Both the position numbers and the translations under genes were made by a program. A model generated the notes under the pieces. That model was not told the DNA's origin and ran no database searches. It saw only the letters and a list, made by a program, of their open reading frames with translations. Positions 46,142 through 57,276 of a DNA stretch of 64,000 nucleotides are shown in pieces. Source of the stretch: Jackrogersella multiformis (Eukaryota > Ascomycota > Sordariomycetes > Xylariales > Hypoxylaceae). Numbering within the stretch: the first letter of the stretch is position 1; every line of letters begins with the position of its first letter. The stretch covers positions 3,906,001 through 3,970,000 of the forward strand of contig CADCXD010000005.1 in assembly GCA_902806575.1 (NCBI GenBank), in the 5' to 3' direction.

Positions 46142-49100
46142 ATGGACTTTGTTAGTTCACTCCACCGCGTCATCCTATTTCTTTTTTTCTTTTTAATAAA
46201 AATGACACGAAAACTAATTGCAGCTCTAGTGGTCGCGCCTCATAGCTAACACCCGTTTATCGGGAAGCTCTAGCAAGGATGCTTCAAGAGATCCTATAAG
46301 ACGCCGGCAACGCTTCGAGAAAGAATACGGTCAACTACTAGTGAGCTTCTTATACTTCGCTTTCACCTATATCTTAGGTACCTACCTACCTACATAGGTA
46401 CCTAGGTAAATACCACAGGAACTGATTCACCGACATCGACTAGCATATATGGAGGAATTGTTCGAATCTTGCTCGAGACGAAGATGCTGCCGAAAATATC
46501 GAGATCCGCCTTCAGGGGCTTACCAATATCCTCTCCGACGAGTCTCGACGGCCCTTACCTCATCCGTGCATATCCTTCTCCGCCACCAAGCAGATATACG
46601 TCCCGATAGCTAAGATAGCAACGCAATCATACAACGAGTGGATCATCAAGGAAGCTGTTCTATTCTATGCTACTCTTATCGAGAGCGAGGAGGAGGCTTT
46701 CGTAGAGAGCGACACCTTCTCCGCGAGCTTGACTAACCTTCTTGTTCGTATAACCGGTGCCAACAGCTTTCGATTAGGCCCAGATACGGAAGTCAAGGTT
46801 GTCGAATTGGCATTTAATATCACCACCAAGATCCGACTTGAGCCACACATCCTCCCTACCTGGTTCAAATCCCATCCGGCCAGTCATGGAAGCGACGAGA
46901 AGACCAAGGATCAGAGGGAGAGATTTGCCGGAAGAACCCAGAAGCAGGACTTTCCTCTCTTCTATCTATTAATGGATTATATACAGCACGAAGGGAAAAT
47001 CGGTGACTTTGCTCGGACTGGTTTGCTGTACATCATCGAAGCCGCCTCCTCTTCTGTAGCTCTTGAACAATGGATAGTGGAAAGCGACCTTTCCACCCTG
47101 ATGGCCACCGGGCTTGGTGCCTTATATAGTCAGCTCAGTCGAAAACTTGTCATCGATCACCCGCCAGAGAACCTCCCTCCGATTCTTGCCTTGTCCGATT
47201 ATCAGCATCCTACATCGACCTTTGAAATTGTTAGCTCTTGCAGCCCGGACTTTCAGCTACACTTAGAAACGTTCCTTTCCCATCTGCTATTCTGGCAGGA
47301 TGTCCTCAACCATTGTAAATCAGTGGAAGTCAAATCGACCCTGCTCGAGCATTTTCAGGTCATCTTCTTGCAGCAATTATTGTGAGTGTCAAGTCTAGCC
47401 CCGGATGGTCTAGTAGGGCCTTAACTAACTCCTGAAAGATACCCTTCCCTTTTGGAATCCTCAGATGTCGATGGTGGCTCATCGGTGGCTGTCTTGACTT
47501 ATCTTCGACGTATATTGGAAACTTTGGACCATCCTGACATGATCAATCTCATTCTTCACTACCTTCTGGCTCTCCCCGATACAGAATCATCAGCCCTATC
47601 CGAGACCCAACCGTCCGTCAGTGCTGCGCGTAAGCGAAAGTCGATGGATCTCGCGAGCATGATGGCCACTAGAGTTGAATCTAGCTATACGCCCTTACTC
47701 TTTAATCTAGTCGATTTAATTCACTCATGCCTCAAATCTCGGAACCAGCAGACTGTCTGCGTGACGCTTCAGCTTGTAGCGGCGATCCTTAAGCGGCATC
47801 ACCGATACGCAACCAAGACATTACTCCATACCGAACGTATTGACAACAGCAATTCGCGCAGGACTGTAGGTGCTCACCAACAAGAAGTCGAATTTCTTAC
47901 TACTCTTGCCGGGTCCGTTGGCGGACAAGACAATTTTGACGAGATATACGACAACATATTAAAAGATAGTATGACGCGTGTAGAGGGCCATCCGTGTTCT
48001 CTCAAACTTGTAGCACCGAAACTTTCGACCAATAATCACAAGCTACCGGCGATCCCCGATAGCCTGCCCGGGGCACCTCAAGATGTTCCGCCTCACACGC
48101 TCAATGTCGATGATCCTCTCTTTAACAGTATCCTAGACATATTCGAAACCTGGTTCATTAATCCCGTCGAGACGAATTTGTCCGCAACGGAGACTGTCAT
48201 CGATCTAGCAGTGTGCGGGTACATATCTGTGGAAGGCTGGCTTCTACGCCACCCCAAAAGATATTCGTACGATGAAGATACGGATGAGCCAGCGTCCCCG
48301 CCTTTGGACCCTGATTCTCCTTCCTTCGTAGACTTTGAAAAGCTGAAGTCGATCATGAGATGTCGTCGCCGGCCGGTATGGAAGCCATCGGCCCTACCTC
48401 GCGTGCTGACCGTTTTAGAGTCCCTTGCTGATCAGGTCGATTACTTCCGGAGCTCGGTGCCGAGGTTCGAAGAACTTTTACAGCAACGCCGAGAAGCGTT
48501 CCAAACTGCCGATTCAATTGTGACAAACCCACCGATTTTTCGGCCACGGTCCACCACGGGCACCTCTGTAACTGAAAGCCAGGAAGGTTCCCGTGCGGCC
48601 TCACCAACGCGGCCTAGTGCGCTTGAGGGTTTTGCACAGCGAATACTGTCTGAACTCGGAACCCCAAGCCGGACGGGAAGCCCGCGCGGCCGAAAAGACT
48701 CACTCCGAGGGTCGAGTACAGGACCAGGGATGTCAGGGGGATACGGATTTACATCACCAACACCTAAACCAACGCCCGCCCCTCCGAAGGAGTTTCCTTT
48801 GAATTATGAAAGTCCGACTAAGAGCGGGCTAGCACGTTCATTCTCACCTGGAAGTCACCATTCCGATAGGGATAGCCCGGTAGCCAGCCAAGCTGCCGCG
48901 TTTGCGGCGGTTGATCAAGGAATACTTGCTCGGCAGGTCGCATTACCAGCGGAGAAAATCGAACCGATCCCGTTAGATTTTGACCGGAAGAAGGGTAATA
49001 GTCCAACGGAGATTGACGAGGAACAGAGCAACGAAAATGAGGGAAAGGCGGAAGTTGCGGAAGAGCAGGATCATGATGAAAGCGAAATTGTAGACCAATC

Positions 49101-49260
49101 CATCATCGTCCCAACCCCGCCTGAAACGCCTCTAGAAGTAAAGACTGCTTCAGTCTCGCACATTCTCACCAACGTCATCGTCTACCAGCAGTTCCTATTG
49201 GAATTGGCGAGTCTGATGCAGGTTCGGGCCGGACTGTTCAACGAGGTCAAGTTTGCCTAA
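46142..49260 (+). CDS. fhipA: FHIP / RAI16-like endosome-dynein adaptor, 959 aa
   Basis: Exons 46142-46150, 46230-46340, 46444-47381 and 47439-49260 total 2,880 nt with matching phases. In Aspergillus, FhipA joins FTS and Hook in the FHF complex that links early endosomes to dynein for long-distance hyphal transport. Exon 1 is only 9 nt (M-D-F) and joins W-S-R-L-I; this start fits the expected M-D-F-W-S-R-L opening of fungal members. Seen: R-R-R-Q-R-F-E-K-E-Y; I-W-R-N; a helical N-terminal half (A-V-L-F-Y-A-T-L-I-E-S, L-P-T-W-F); L-L-E-S-S-D-V-D-G-G-S with V-A-V-L-T-Y-L; a Ser/Pro-rich middle (T-P-K-P-T-P-A-P-P); an acidic stretch; and a conserved tail (V-I-V-Y-Q-Q-F-L-L-E-L). Intron 2 carries copies of the dispersed TACCTAGGTA motif. 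Confidence 0.93.
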
Positions 49261-50477
49261 GGGACAACAGATCAGGTGAACAGGTGGTTAACATATAACC
49301 GTCACGGGTAATAAGCTATCTTCTCAGGTTTCCTGTTTCGGCATGGAGGACACCACATCTCATCGGCGCGGGTGGCGGCGCCTCGTAGGAACCACGAGGC
49401 TTGGGGATGGTAGAGCGGTGTGATGCAAAGCTTTGCATTGCATGTCACGGGTCAACGACGCACATCATATATAGCGGCAGGGAGAAGAGACATAGAGCGA
49501 GCGAATACATACATACATACGGTCTGGTCCGCAGGCCTTGTTATTCGGATATTTACCCGTTAGCTTCAAGATAGATACCATTTATTGCATCCATTTCTCT
49601 TCTGTTCGGAAAGGAAAATCGTGTCCTAGAATGTAGCTTGTTCATACCTGTTTCGAAATACGCGTCTGGCGGATGGTGCGTAGTGCTGGGAGGTACGTAC
49701 CTATGTAAGGTTGGGCGGCCTAGTTGCCGCAGAGTATGGTCTAATAAAATGGAAAATATCAGCGTCACAATAATTTCAATAACTTATTTCACCGAGGTCC
49801 AATTGGTATATTCTAGGTCGATAAACTTCAATTCAAAGGAAATAAAACTTTGGCTTGGAATATCGAAAAATAGTGTTTCCTAGCATCCATATAGTGAAAA
49901 GGGGGAAACTAGGCTTGCTAGGGTACCTAGCTAGCATGCTTAGAAGACTATTACCGCTTGAATCATACCTCGTAAGACCCGTAGGGGCTAGGTTTAAACC
50001 CTATACTAGGTATCTGCCTAGGTAGGTACACAGGGAGAGCTTCTGAGGCGATTTGTCGCTTAGTTTCCAGTCCAGCCACCCTGATTCCGTAGCATTAGTT
50101 GCTTCGTTCTACTTTCCTCGGGCTGAATTAGTAGTTAGCTTAATGGAAGCCAGGAAGTCACATCAAATACTTGGGCAAAGCTCCGTAGTATTGTAGGGTT
50201 TCATGGATGTTCATTCAGTTATATCCGCAAAGCAACTAGTAGAGAATGCAGTTCATGTTGCACGTCTCTAATATGCTATCGTAAGTACTCCAAACCAAAT
50301 CAATCCTATCGTATCCTTCATTTCCCTCGTCCCTCTCATCTCTAAATTTCCTTCACGTCATTCCCCCTCGTGATCTTCGTGTTCTTCTATCTCATGCTGA
50401 ACCCACTCAAGAATCTTGGCGCTTTGGGGCTTGCATATACTACCGCCTAGAAGCTCAATCTCCTCGACCTCAAGACG
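49261..50477. other. Convergent spacer, no gene seen
   Basis: About 1.2 kb between convergent genes, with a CATA microrepeat (about 49507-49520) and motif copies at about 49691-49708 and 50008-50030. Nothing coding is supported. Confidence 0.45.
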
Positions 50478-52568
50478 CTAGCCTGAGATATACGATGAAG
50501 TGAGCTCCCGGAGGTCGGGTCTGCTTTCGGGCGCTGTCTTCTCCCACATTTCTTTGACGATGTCAAATCTGGCCATCTGTAAGCCGTACTCGAAAGCGGA
50601 TGCTCCTGGAATCGCAATGAGTGGCAAGATGTCCTCGCAGAGCGACCCCTTCGTGTGCAAGAAGGGATCGGCGCCGTAACCTAGGAGCACATGGGCGACA
50701 TCATTAAAGCCATAGGCGATTGCCTCGGCTAGTGGCGTTCTGCGGAACTTTACAAGTGCGTTGACATCCATATTACCCCTTACGAGCCGCTGGATAACGG
50801 TTAGGTTCGAGCATGCAATAGCTAGATAGAGCAACTCCGGGTTCTGAGTCGAAAAGTCAGGTCCGATGCGACTAAGTAGTTTATTGGCGTAGACTTGATC
50901 ATAGTTTTCCATGGCTTGCTTGAGGAGATTGTACATGTGCTCTTTTGACAATCCCATGTCAAGGATCGAATCAAACAAGCTCTCCTGGCATCGGGGTAAG
51001 CCTTCTTCTTCAGCCAATCGTGACCAGTCGGAAGGCCCAATTAAAGTCGATGCGATCGAGTATGCCCTGTCAACGTTTGTCAAGACCGCGCCATTTCGAA
51101 TGAGGACATTGCAAACTTCCAGGCTCGTCTGTCCGGACATGATTTGTTGATCAAGAACCTCATTGAGATGATCGTGGTCTAGCACTGAAGGCGTAACTAT
51201 ACGGAATAGGATTTCTAGATCGGTCTCTCTTCTATACATGGATCGTTGGCAGCAGTACCTGACTATCTCCGCTAGAAATGAATTGCCGTTAACGGTGAGG
51301 GGGGTGTCCATTCTAGCGCCGCGCCGAATGAGCATCTCCGCCTTGTCGAATGGGAAATCGATTCTGTCGAGATGGTGTGTCAGAAAGCCTGAGAGGCTGT
51401 TTTTGTCTGCCTCCTTTGCACCTATGCTGGCGCCCATATCTAAAAGATGCGACATCATTGACGAGCAACCCCGTAGAATTGCTTCTTCTAGCGGTGTATA
51501 ACCTTCCTCGTATCTTTCGTCGAGGTCCGCTCCAGATTTCACAAGTCTGTTAAGTATGGTTGTCTGGTCCGTAAGTGACCAAGGAGGAAATGGGCGAGCC
51601 AGACTCGGAACTCTTACACAAGCGTGAATGGGGTATGCTATTCTGGGTTGTGGGTAGCTTGGCTTGACTCTTGCGCCTGCATCGAGAAATATGGCTGCGT
51701 AAGTGTGGCGAAACCCCTCTATTGCCAGTGTAAGGGGAAGCATGCCGTCGATCTCGAGGTTGATATCTGCTCCAAGTTCTATCAACTTCTTAAGCATTGT
51801 GTCATCTTGTTCTGGCTCGGACGCGTCTTGGTCATCGGACATATGCTCAACTTGCAAGAAATAGAGCAAGGGCGAATATCCGTCAGAATCCTGGAGATCG
51901 ACAGGCAAGCCCGTTTCCCGCACCAGAAATTCTACTACCCTTGGCATATCATATTCGACCGCGATGTGTAAGGCTGACGTGAAAGGGGCCGTATCGATGC
52001 CCTCGGGGTCTTGCGAATCCAATTCCAGAAAGTGAGGTATGGCACCACGAGACAGCAACAATAGGGAAATATCCTCTTTCCCCATGGTCATTGCGTAATG
52101 CAATATCGACGAGTTCTGGTACGCCATAATGCCTAAGGACGGGCACATAACTGTTTTATCAAGAACAGCACCGTAGTCTAACAACCAGGAGATGATCTTG
52201 TCCCTACTATCACCATCCTGCTGGCAGGCAAGACGTACCAGATATCCGTTATCACCGTGTTGATCATGATGGTGTAAGTCTAAGCTGAGTGAGACGACAA
52301 CTTTCAAGGTATCGAGGTTGTTGGTGGAAACAGCTGTCGTGAGGGCAGAGAAATTTTCGAAATCCCTATTGAAAGCATAGAGAAATGGGTTGATGGCTCC
52401 ATATAGCCGGCGGTTAACGAGAGATAAGTTACCGAGGTCTCTTCGGTACAGTACCCGAGGGATTTCATCGGCTCTCCAACCTCCTCCAGAGCGTTGGCTT
52501 CTCGGCTCATCGTAAAAAGATGCGATGGCTTGGAGCAGCTCCGTCGGTAGAGATGTTAAACCAGCCAT
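50478..52568 (-). CDS. F-box-like / ankyrin-repeat protein, 696 aa
   Basis: Single exon. I chose ATG 52568 because the F-box-like start follows it at once (M-A-G-L-T-S-L-P-T-E-L-L-Q-A-I); an in-frame ATG at 52670 would add a 34-residue low-complexity leader. After the F-box-like helices (L-S-L-V-N-R-R-L-Y) come about a dozen degenerate ankyrin repeats, e.g. S-A-L-H-I-A-V-E-Y, K-L-I-E-L-G-A-D-I-N, G-Y-T-P-L-E-E-A-I-L-R-G, R-T-P-L-A-E-A-I-A-Y-G and H-V-L-L-G-Y-G-A-D-P. Such proteins may act as substrate receptors for SCF ubiquitin ligases, with ankyrins holding the target. Here the F-box is a weak match and partners are unknown. Filamentous fungi have large, variable families of this type. Confidence 0.85.
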   Translation of the reverse strand: MAGLTSLPTELLQAIASFYDEPRSQRSGGGWRADEIPRVLYRRDLGNLSLVNRRLYGAINPFLYAFNRDFENFSALTTAVSTNNLDTLKVVVSLSLDLHHHDQHGDNGYLVRLACQQDGDSRDKIISWLLDYGAVLDKTVMCPSLGIMAYQNSSILHYAMTMGKEDISLLLLSRGAIPHFLELDSQDPEGIDTAPFTSALHIAVEYDMPRVVEFLVRETGLPVDLQDSDGYSPLLYFLQVEHMSDDQDASEPEQDDTMLKKLIELGADINLEIDGMLPLTLAIEGFRHTYAAIFLDAGARVKPSYPQPRIAYPIHACVRVPSLARPFPPWSLTDQTTILNRLVKSGADLDERYEEGYTPLEEAILRGCSSMMSHLLDMGASIGAKEADKNSLSGFLTHHLDRIDFPFDKAEMLIRRGARMDTPLTVNGNSFLAEIVRYCCQRSMYRRETDLEILFRIVTPSVLDHDHLNEVLDQQIMSGQTSLEVCNVLIRNGAVLTNVDRAYSIASTLIGPSDWSRLAEEEGLPRCQESLFDSILDMGLSKEHMYNLLKQAMENYDQVYANKLLSRIGPDFSTQNPELLYLAIACSNLTVIQRLVRGNMDVNALVKFRRTPLAEAIAYGFNDVAHVLLGYGADPFLHTKGSLCEDILPLIAIPGASAFEYGLQMARFDIVKEMWEKTAPESRPDLRELTSSYISG

Positions 52569-53657
52569 GGTTATGACAATAAGGCTGGATTTGATAGAGT
52601 GATTAGCTTCGAAGGATGAGCAGTGAAAAGGATAAGTAGTAGTGAAAAGAGTTGTGACTGGAGATTTCAACGCGAAGTTATGTACCTTACCTTGTCGTAT
52701 AGGTATTGTTCGAGGTTCGAGGATCGATGGGTGATTGTGTATTATCCTGATCAGTAATCTCTGAGGCAGATATGTTATTTAGTTTGAGTAAATAAAAGGG
52801 AAGAAAAGAATGATCATGGATGTTGGAAAGTAGAAAGCAGAAATGAAAGATTGGTAGGTAGGATGGTAAGTATTTATAAGTGAAGCCGGGCCGTGCCGAG
52901 TAATATGGGTTTGGGACGGAGGAAAGAACGATTGACACTAGAGGCAGTCGCGTCTTTTAGAGTTTAGGTAGGTACTCACCTAACTTAGCCTACCGTACCT
53001 ACACTGGCAGGCGGGTAAAATGGCAGGTGCACAACAGGTGGGTACAAATATACTTATATACTGTGTGTGTGTGTGCTAGGTAGATAAAAGTGAGGAAAGT
53101 GTCGTCTATAGGTAGGTGCATAGATACGTAATTGATGAAAGTGACATGACCCTGAGACCTAACGGTACAGTGTTAGGTTACCTGCCTCTAGGTACCTTAG
53201 GTAGATACCTACCTATGGGTCCATCTAACTCCCCAACAACTTACAGCTGTGAGTCATTTGGTAACTGACCTTGAGTACCTAGGTACCTAGCATATCTACT
53301 ACGATGCTACTCCTGTACGAGCCCTGCCACATTCTATGATGTGGAATATATAGCCTCTTTAGAGGTTAGGCTACCCAGGCTGACCTAGGACATTTGTTTG
53401 ACATAAATATAACTTTAGGTTTGTCAAATGTTATACTTATAAAATCTTACTCTATTCACAGTGTGTGTCATGTTTGCAATTAACTAGTAAACTTTTTCTT
53501 CCTTACTGCTAATCACGGTACAGGTAAATGTTATTATAAAGTTGTATGGATTCTATGGTGATGTTATAAACTGTGCAATCTACCTCTTAGATATAAAGCG
53601 AGGGGAGAGTCTACGCATACATGTCCTTACGTAACAACGTTTATGTTTTCCGGATAG
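52569..53657. other. Intergenic, motif-rich, no gene seen
   Basis: Contains clustered motif copies (about 52853-52872, 52964-53000, 53185-53215, 53272-53291), a TG microsatellite (about 53061-53073) and AT-rich sequence. No supportable gene. Confidence 0.5.
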
Positions 53658-54629
53658 TCATTTCTTTCTCTCGATCGACCCTAGCTCCGGAAGCTGCTCG
53701 AGTGCCTTGATTGCCTCGTCCCAAGCTGTATCTCCTTCGATAAGTGCACTCCTGAGATACGCCAACGTCAACCTTTGAACAGATGCCAACAGCTGGGGGC
53801 TCTCATCCTTCGTCTCGTTCGCATCCCAACCACTGATACCTCCAAGGCCATGCTTTGCGCCCTTCAACCAGAGCAAATCCTTCGGGCCGGGGGCGACATG
53901 ATAGCCGTCCGCGTGCCAATCCGCACCGCGAATAGTCAAATGCGGGCTCACGTCTTGGTCCCCGCAGACGAAAAGTGCCGGAGTGTTCATCTCGGTAAAG
54001 TCTGGCCCGTAAAAGGGAACCATGCGATGTCCCATCTCCGACAGGTCGTCGCCAGCTATTCCTGTACCGGCAAGTAGCACGCCAGCCTTGACTCGCTTGT
54101 CGAACTTGCTCAGTACTTCTCCGTCGGCCGGTGATGTGTTCTTGGCGCCCAGGATCATGGAAGCTGTCCACGCACCTAACGAGTGTCCCGCGACGGCGAT
54201 CTTAGACTTGTCTAGGCGACCCTTAAGTATGGGGACAACTGCCTCGATAGTGTCGAGCTGGTCAAGGATGCGGATTAAGTCCTGCGAACGGTCTTGCCAG
54301 AAAAACTCCTTGCCTTGAGGAGCTGTGAGGCTGTAGTACCTGGAAGATAGATGCGTGGGTTGAATGACTACAAAGCCGTGCGCAGCCCAGAATTCGGCAA
54401 GGGGCGTGTACCCCTCGAGGGAGTTGAGATTGAAACTTTGGCCCTGTCCATGAGATAGGAGGATTACGGGGAGGGCATCGCCAGTCGAAGGGAAATTTAC
54501 TTTTAATTCTAGGTTAACGGCACGATCTGGACAGGGCAGGACGATGGGGCTGAATGTCCCCACGGGAGATGAGGCGTTGACAGGAATTTTCTTAGCAGAA
54601 CCGATAAGGGCGTGGTGTTCTAAACGCAT
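53658..54629 (-). CDS. Alpha/beta hydrolase, predicted dienelactone-hydrolase-like, 323 aa
   Basis: Single exon from ATG 54629. Seen: the strand and oxyanion region V-I-L-L-S-H-G-Q-G, the nucleophile elbow A-V-A-G-H-S-L-G-A-W with Ser150, an acid in V-C-G-D-Q-D at about 223-226, and His260 in G-A-K-H-G-L-G-G: a complete triad in the order of the PAF-acetylhydrolase/chlorophyllase-like predicted dienelactone hydrolases. There is no signal peptide, so it is probably cytosolic. Related fungal proteins are annotated as hydrolases of unknown substrate, and bacterial ones as predicted dienelactone hydrolases. No partner gene of an aromatic-degradation pathway is next to it, so I do not infer a pathway. 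Confidence 0.85.
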   Translation of the reverse strand: MRLEHHALIGSAKKIPVNASSPVGTFSPIVLPCPDRAVNLELKVNFPSTGDALPVILLSHGQGQSFNLNSLEGYTPLAEFWAAHGFVVIQPTHLSSRYYSLTAPQGKEFFWQDRSQDLIRILDQLDTIEAVVPILKGRLDKSKIAVAGHSLGAWTASMILGAKNTSPADGEVLSKFDKRVKAGVLLAGTGIAGDDLSEMGHRMVPFYGPDFTEMNTPALFVCGDQDVSPHLTIRGADWHADGYHVAPGPKDLLWLKGAKHGLGGISGWDANETKDESPQLLASVQRLTLAYLRSALIEGDTAWDEAIKALEQLPELGSIERKK

Positions 54630-55179
54630 TTTGACTAAATAATATTTAAATATCAGGTAACGATAATTTCACGAGTGTTTTGTTATGAGTCGCTGGGTAT
54701 GAGTTGTTTGGTATTTGCTTTCGATGTTGGCTTGATGTATATTCCAAAATCTAGATGTTAATTTAAGGACTGAAGTAGCTATATATAATACATACAAGAG
54801 ATTGGCTACGAATGACAATGAATGGTCCGTACATGATGGATTTAAGAAACTGGACTTAAGTATATTTACCGGACACTTGACCAGTTAACGACGCAGTAAT
54901 GCAGTAGTTCGGACTTGTATTATGGGTTGACGGCGTCGGAATGGTTTTCGTGTGGCACAGAGAAATTAAAAAGGGGCCGGGTTTAAGATACTTCGGAGTC
55001 CTGTACAACGTCTAGTTTTCCGAATCAAGCCGTATCACGTGAGCCTCAAGAAAGGTAATTATGTTATTTTATGAAGCTTTATGTATATGCATTGAAAGTC
55101 ACTAGGTGCATATTTTATGCTGCGACATCCAAAATACGAGAAAGGGTTACCAATAATAAGACGGCTAGCCATATGCATC
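54630..55179. other. Intergenic, no gene seen
   Basis: Spacer between the hydrolase start and the foldback element; moderately AT-rich. No coding sequence or element is recognised. Confidence 0.45.
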
Positions 55180-55971
55180 ATTTCCGCCAAACCGCCAAAC
55201 CATGTAAACATCACTATATAAATGCACAGTATGTATTGTATTTTTCAGTAACCCCCTGTAAATACAGGGAGTATAGCGCTTTATATCGTTATAATTATAA
55301 CGTTATATAACGTATTTTTTTCGATAAGTAATATATTTAATTAAAACGTAAGTTTATTTTTATTAATTTTTTAAATTTTAATATATAATTTTATAATTAT
55401 TTACTTCGTTATTACGTAAAAGTTTTAACTTATATAACTTTTTAAATAAAATAAATATAAAAATAAAATTTATATTTATACGTAATTATTAATTTTATAA
55501 TTTTAATAATATAAATTATATTTAATATATTTTATATTTAAATATATTATAAAAATAATAAATAATATTTTTTAATTATAATTAAATAATATTTTAATAA
55601 TATTTTAATCGTTATTTAATAACGATTAAATTATTATTTAATTAATATAAATACGATTATTTTATTTAAAACGATTAATATTAAAAAACGAATTAATAAA
55701 GTTTATAATATATTATATAATATATATAATATAAAGTTTAATTATTTAATTATTATTAAATTATTATTAAAATTAAAATTATAAATATTTTTAATCTTTT
55801 ATTTTTTATATAATTTAAATTACTTATAAAAAAGCATGCGTTATATAACGCTATAATTATAACGATGTAAAGCGCTATACTCCCTGTATTTACAGGGGGT
55901 TACTGAAAAATACAATACATACTGTGCATTTATATAGTGATGTTTACATGGTTTGGCGGTTTGGCGGAAAT
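55180..55971. mobile_element. Foldback/MITE-like element with AT core
   Basis: Two inverted arms, 55180-55312 and 55839-55971, match over about 132 nt with only two differences (55284 T versus C, 55300 A versus G), both transitions in the C-to-T/G-to-A direction. The arms begin ATTTCCGCCAAACCGCC and include CAGTAACCCCCTGTAAAT and an internal small palindrome (CCCTGTAAATACAGGG). The roughly 525-nt core between them is almost entirely A/T with rare CG, and has no open frame. That fits repeat-induced point mutation of a former DNA transposon, or a non-autonomous foldback element. No clear target-site duplication is visible next to the arms, so insertion ends are not proven. Confidence 0.85.
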
Positions 55972-56179
55972 AACGCTACGGCCAGCTCTAAATATCCTTA
56001 GTGGCACCGGTAGGTATTTAGCCACCCCGTCTATTCATCCACATATTAATCCTATTTACCCCCTTAAACTATTGGTAGGTATTATGAAGTATGAACAAGT
56101 AAATATCAATAATCAAACTTAACTACTTAGTCTACCTTAATTTTATTCTTAATCTGATCCTCGAATTGCGCCTGCTGCC

Positions 56180-56968
56180 ATGGAAAAGTACGCAACATAC
56201 CCCAGCTTGCGGGGCAAGACCGTCTTAATCACGGGTGGGGCCGAAGGCATCGGAGCGGCATCGGTCGAGCTCTTCTGTCGACAAGGCTCCAACGTCGTGT
56301 TCCTAGACTATTCGGAGGCATCGGCGGGGAAATTAATAGAGAAAATCAAGGAGATTACCGGCGCCACTCTACCCACGTTTCAGCACTGCGACGTGACCGA
56401 CTTGGCCCGGCTCAAAGAGTGCGCAGAGAGGACGCTCGCTGACTACGGCACGGTTGACGTCCTACTCAACAACGCCGCCCGCGCCGGCGCCACAACCCGC
56501 GTTCCAACCAACGGTGTGACGCCGGAGTCCTTCGATGAAGATATCAACGTAAACCTGCGCCACCAGTTCTTCCTGACGCAGGCCGTGGTGCCCGCAATGA
56601 AAAGAAAAGGCGCCGGCAGCATCATCAACATGGGGTCGATCACTTGGCGCATTCCAACCGTGGGAGTGCCCATCTACGCGATGTGCAAGGCGGCGATCGT
56701 GGGCATGACGAGGACGCATGGAAAGGAGTTCGGCCCGTGGGGTGTCCGGGTCAATAGTGTTGTGCCCGGGGCCATCGCGACGCAGAGGCAGATCGATGAG
56801 GTGCTGACCGACGAGTACCGCGCCGAAGTGATGGCAGCGCAAAGCCTGAAGAGAGACCTCATGCCTGATGAGGTTGCCAGGCTGATCCTCTTCCTCGCTG
56901 CGGACGACTCTAGTGCTATTACGGGGAGTAGCTATGTAGTTGATGGCGGGTGGGTTAGTGATGTCTAG
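56180..56968 (+). CDS. Short-chain dehydrogenase, xylose-dehydrogenase-like, 262 aa
   Basis: Single exon starting at ATG 56180, with no intron. A classical SDR: cofactor loop T-G-G-A-E-G-I-G (18-25), D43 after the second strand (suggesting NAD+ preference), N-N-A-A (97-100), catalytic Ser153 in I-N-M-G-S-I-T-W, and Y166-x-x-x-K170. The text around Y-P-S-L-R-G-K, I-N-V-N-L-R-H and S-I-T-W resembles bacterial D-xylose 1-dehydrogenases (Caulobacter XylB type), which oxidise xylose to its lactone. The fungal substrate may differ. It is GC-rich and intronless, 0.2 kb downstream of the AT-rich foldback element, so its base composition contrasts sharply with its surroundings. Fully intact. Confidence 0.9.
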   Translation: MEKYATYPSLRGKTVLITGGAEGIGAASVELFCRQGSNVVFLDYSEASAGKLIEKIKEITGATLPTFQHCDVTDLARLKECAERTLADYGTVDVLLNNAARAGATTRVPTNGVTPESFDEDINVNLRHQFFLTQAVVPAMKRKGAGSIINMGSITWRIPTVGVPIYAMCKAAIVGMTRTHGKEFGPWGVRVNSVVPGAIATQRQIDEVLTDEYRAEVMAAQSLKRDLMPDEVARLILFLAADDSSAITGSSYVVDGGWVSDV

Positions 56969-57276
56969 ATGGCTTTTTCTGTCGTAAATTAGGACAGCAT
57001 AACTACGATACTGCTATTTCCGTAAGATCACAATAATCTAATCTCGGTCACTAAGATCCTATGCTAAGAGGAGAAATAACAAGATGCGCCTACGATGTTT
57101 TTAAAGGTAATATCTAGGTACCTAGGTATGAAATAATGAAACTCCTTTCGACGTTCCACAAGTCCTACAAAATATAACGAGAGACTATCCAAATCTACCA
57201 AATCTACCAAATCCTCCTTCTTAAAGAACCTCCCAAACGATGAAGGGAGCAGAAAACTCTAGGTTATGCTTCAACT
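56969..57276. other. Short convergent spacer
   Basis: Contains one CTAGGTACCTAGGTA motif copy (about 57114-57128). No gene. Confidence 0.5.

Noticed and set aside
55310..55838. Extreme A/T island considered as mitochondrial insert or centromere piece
   Set aside because: It is bounded by precise long inverted arms and is only about 0.5 kb, which fits a foldback element better. No mitochondrial gene text is seen.
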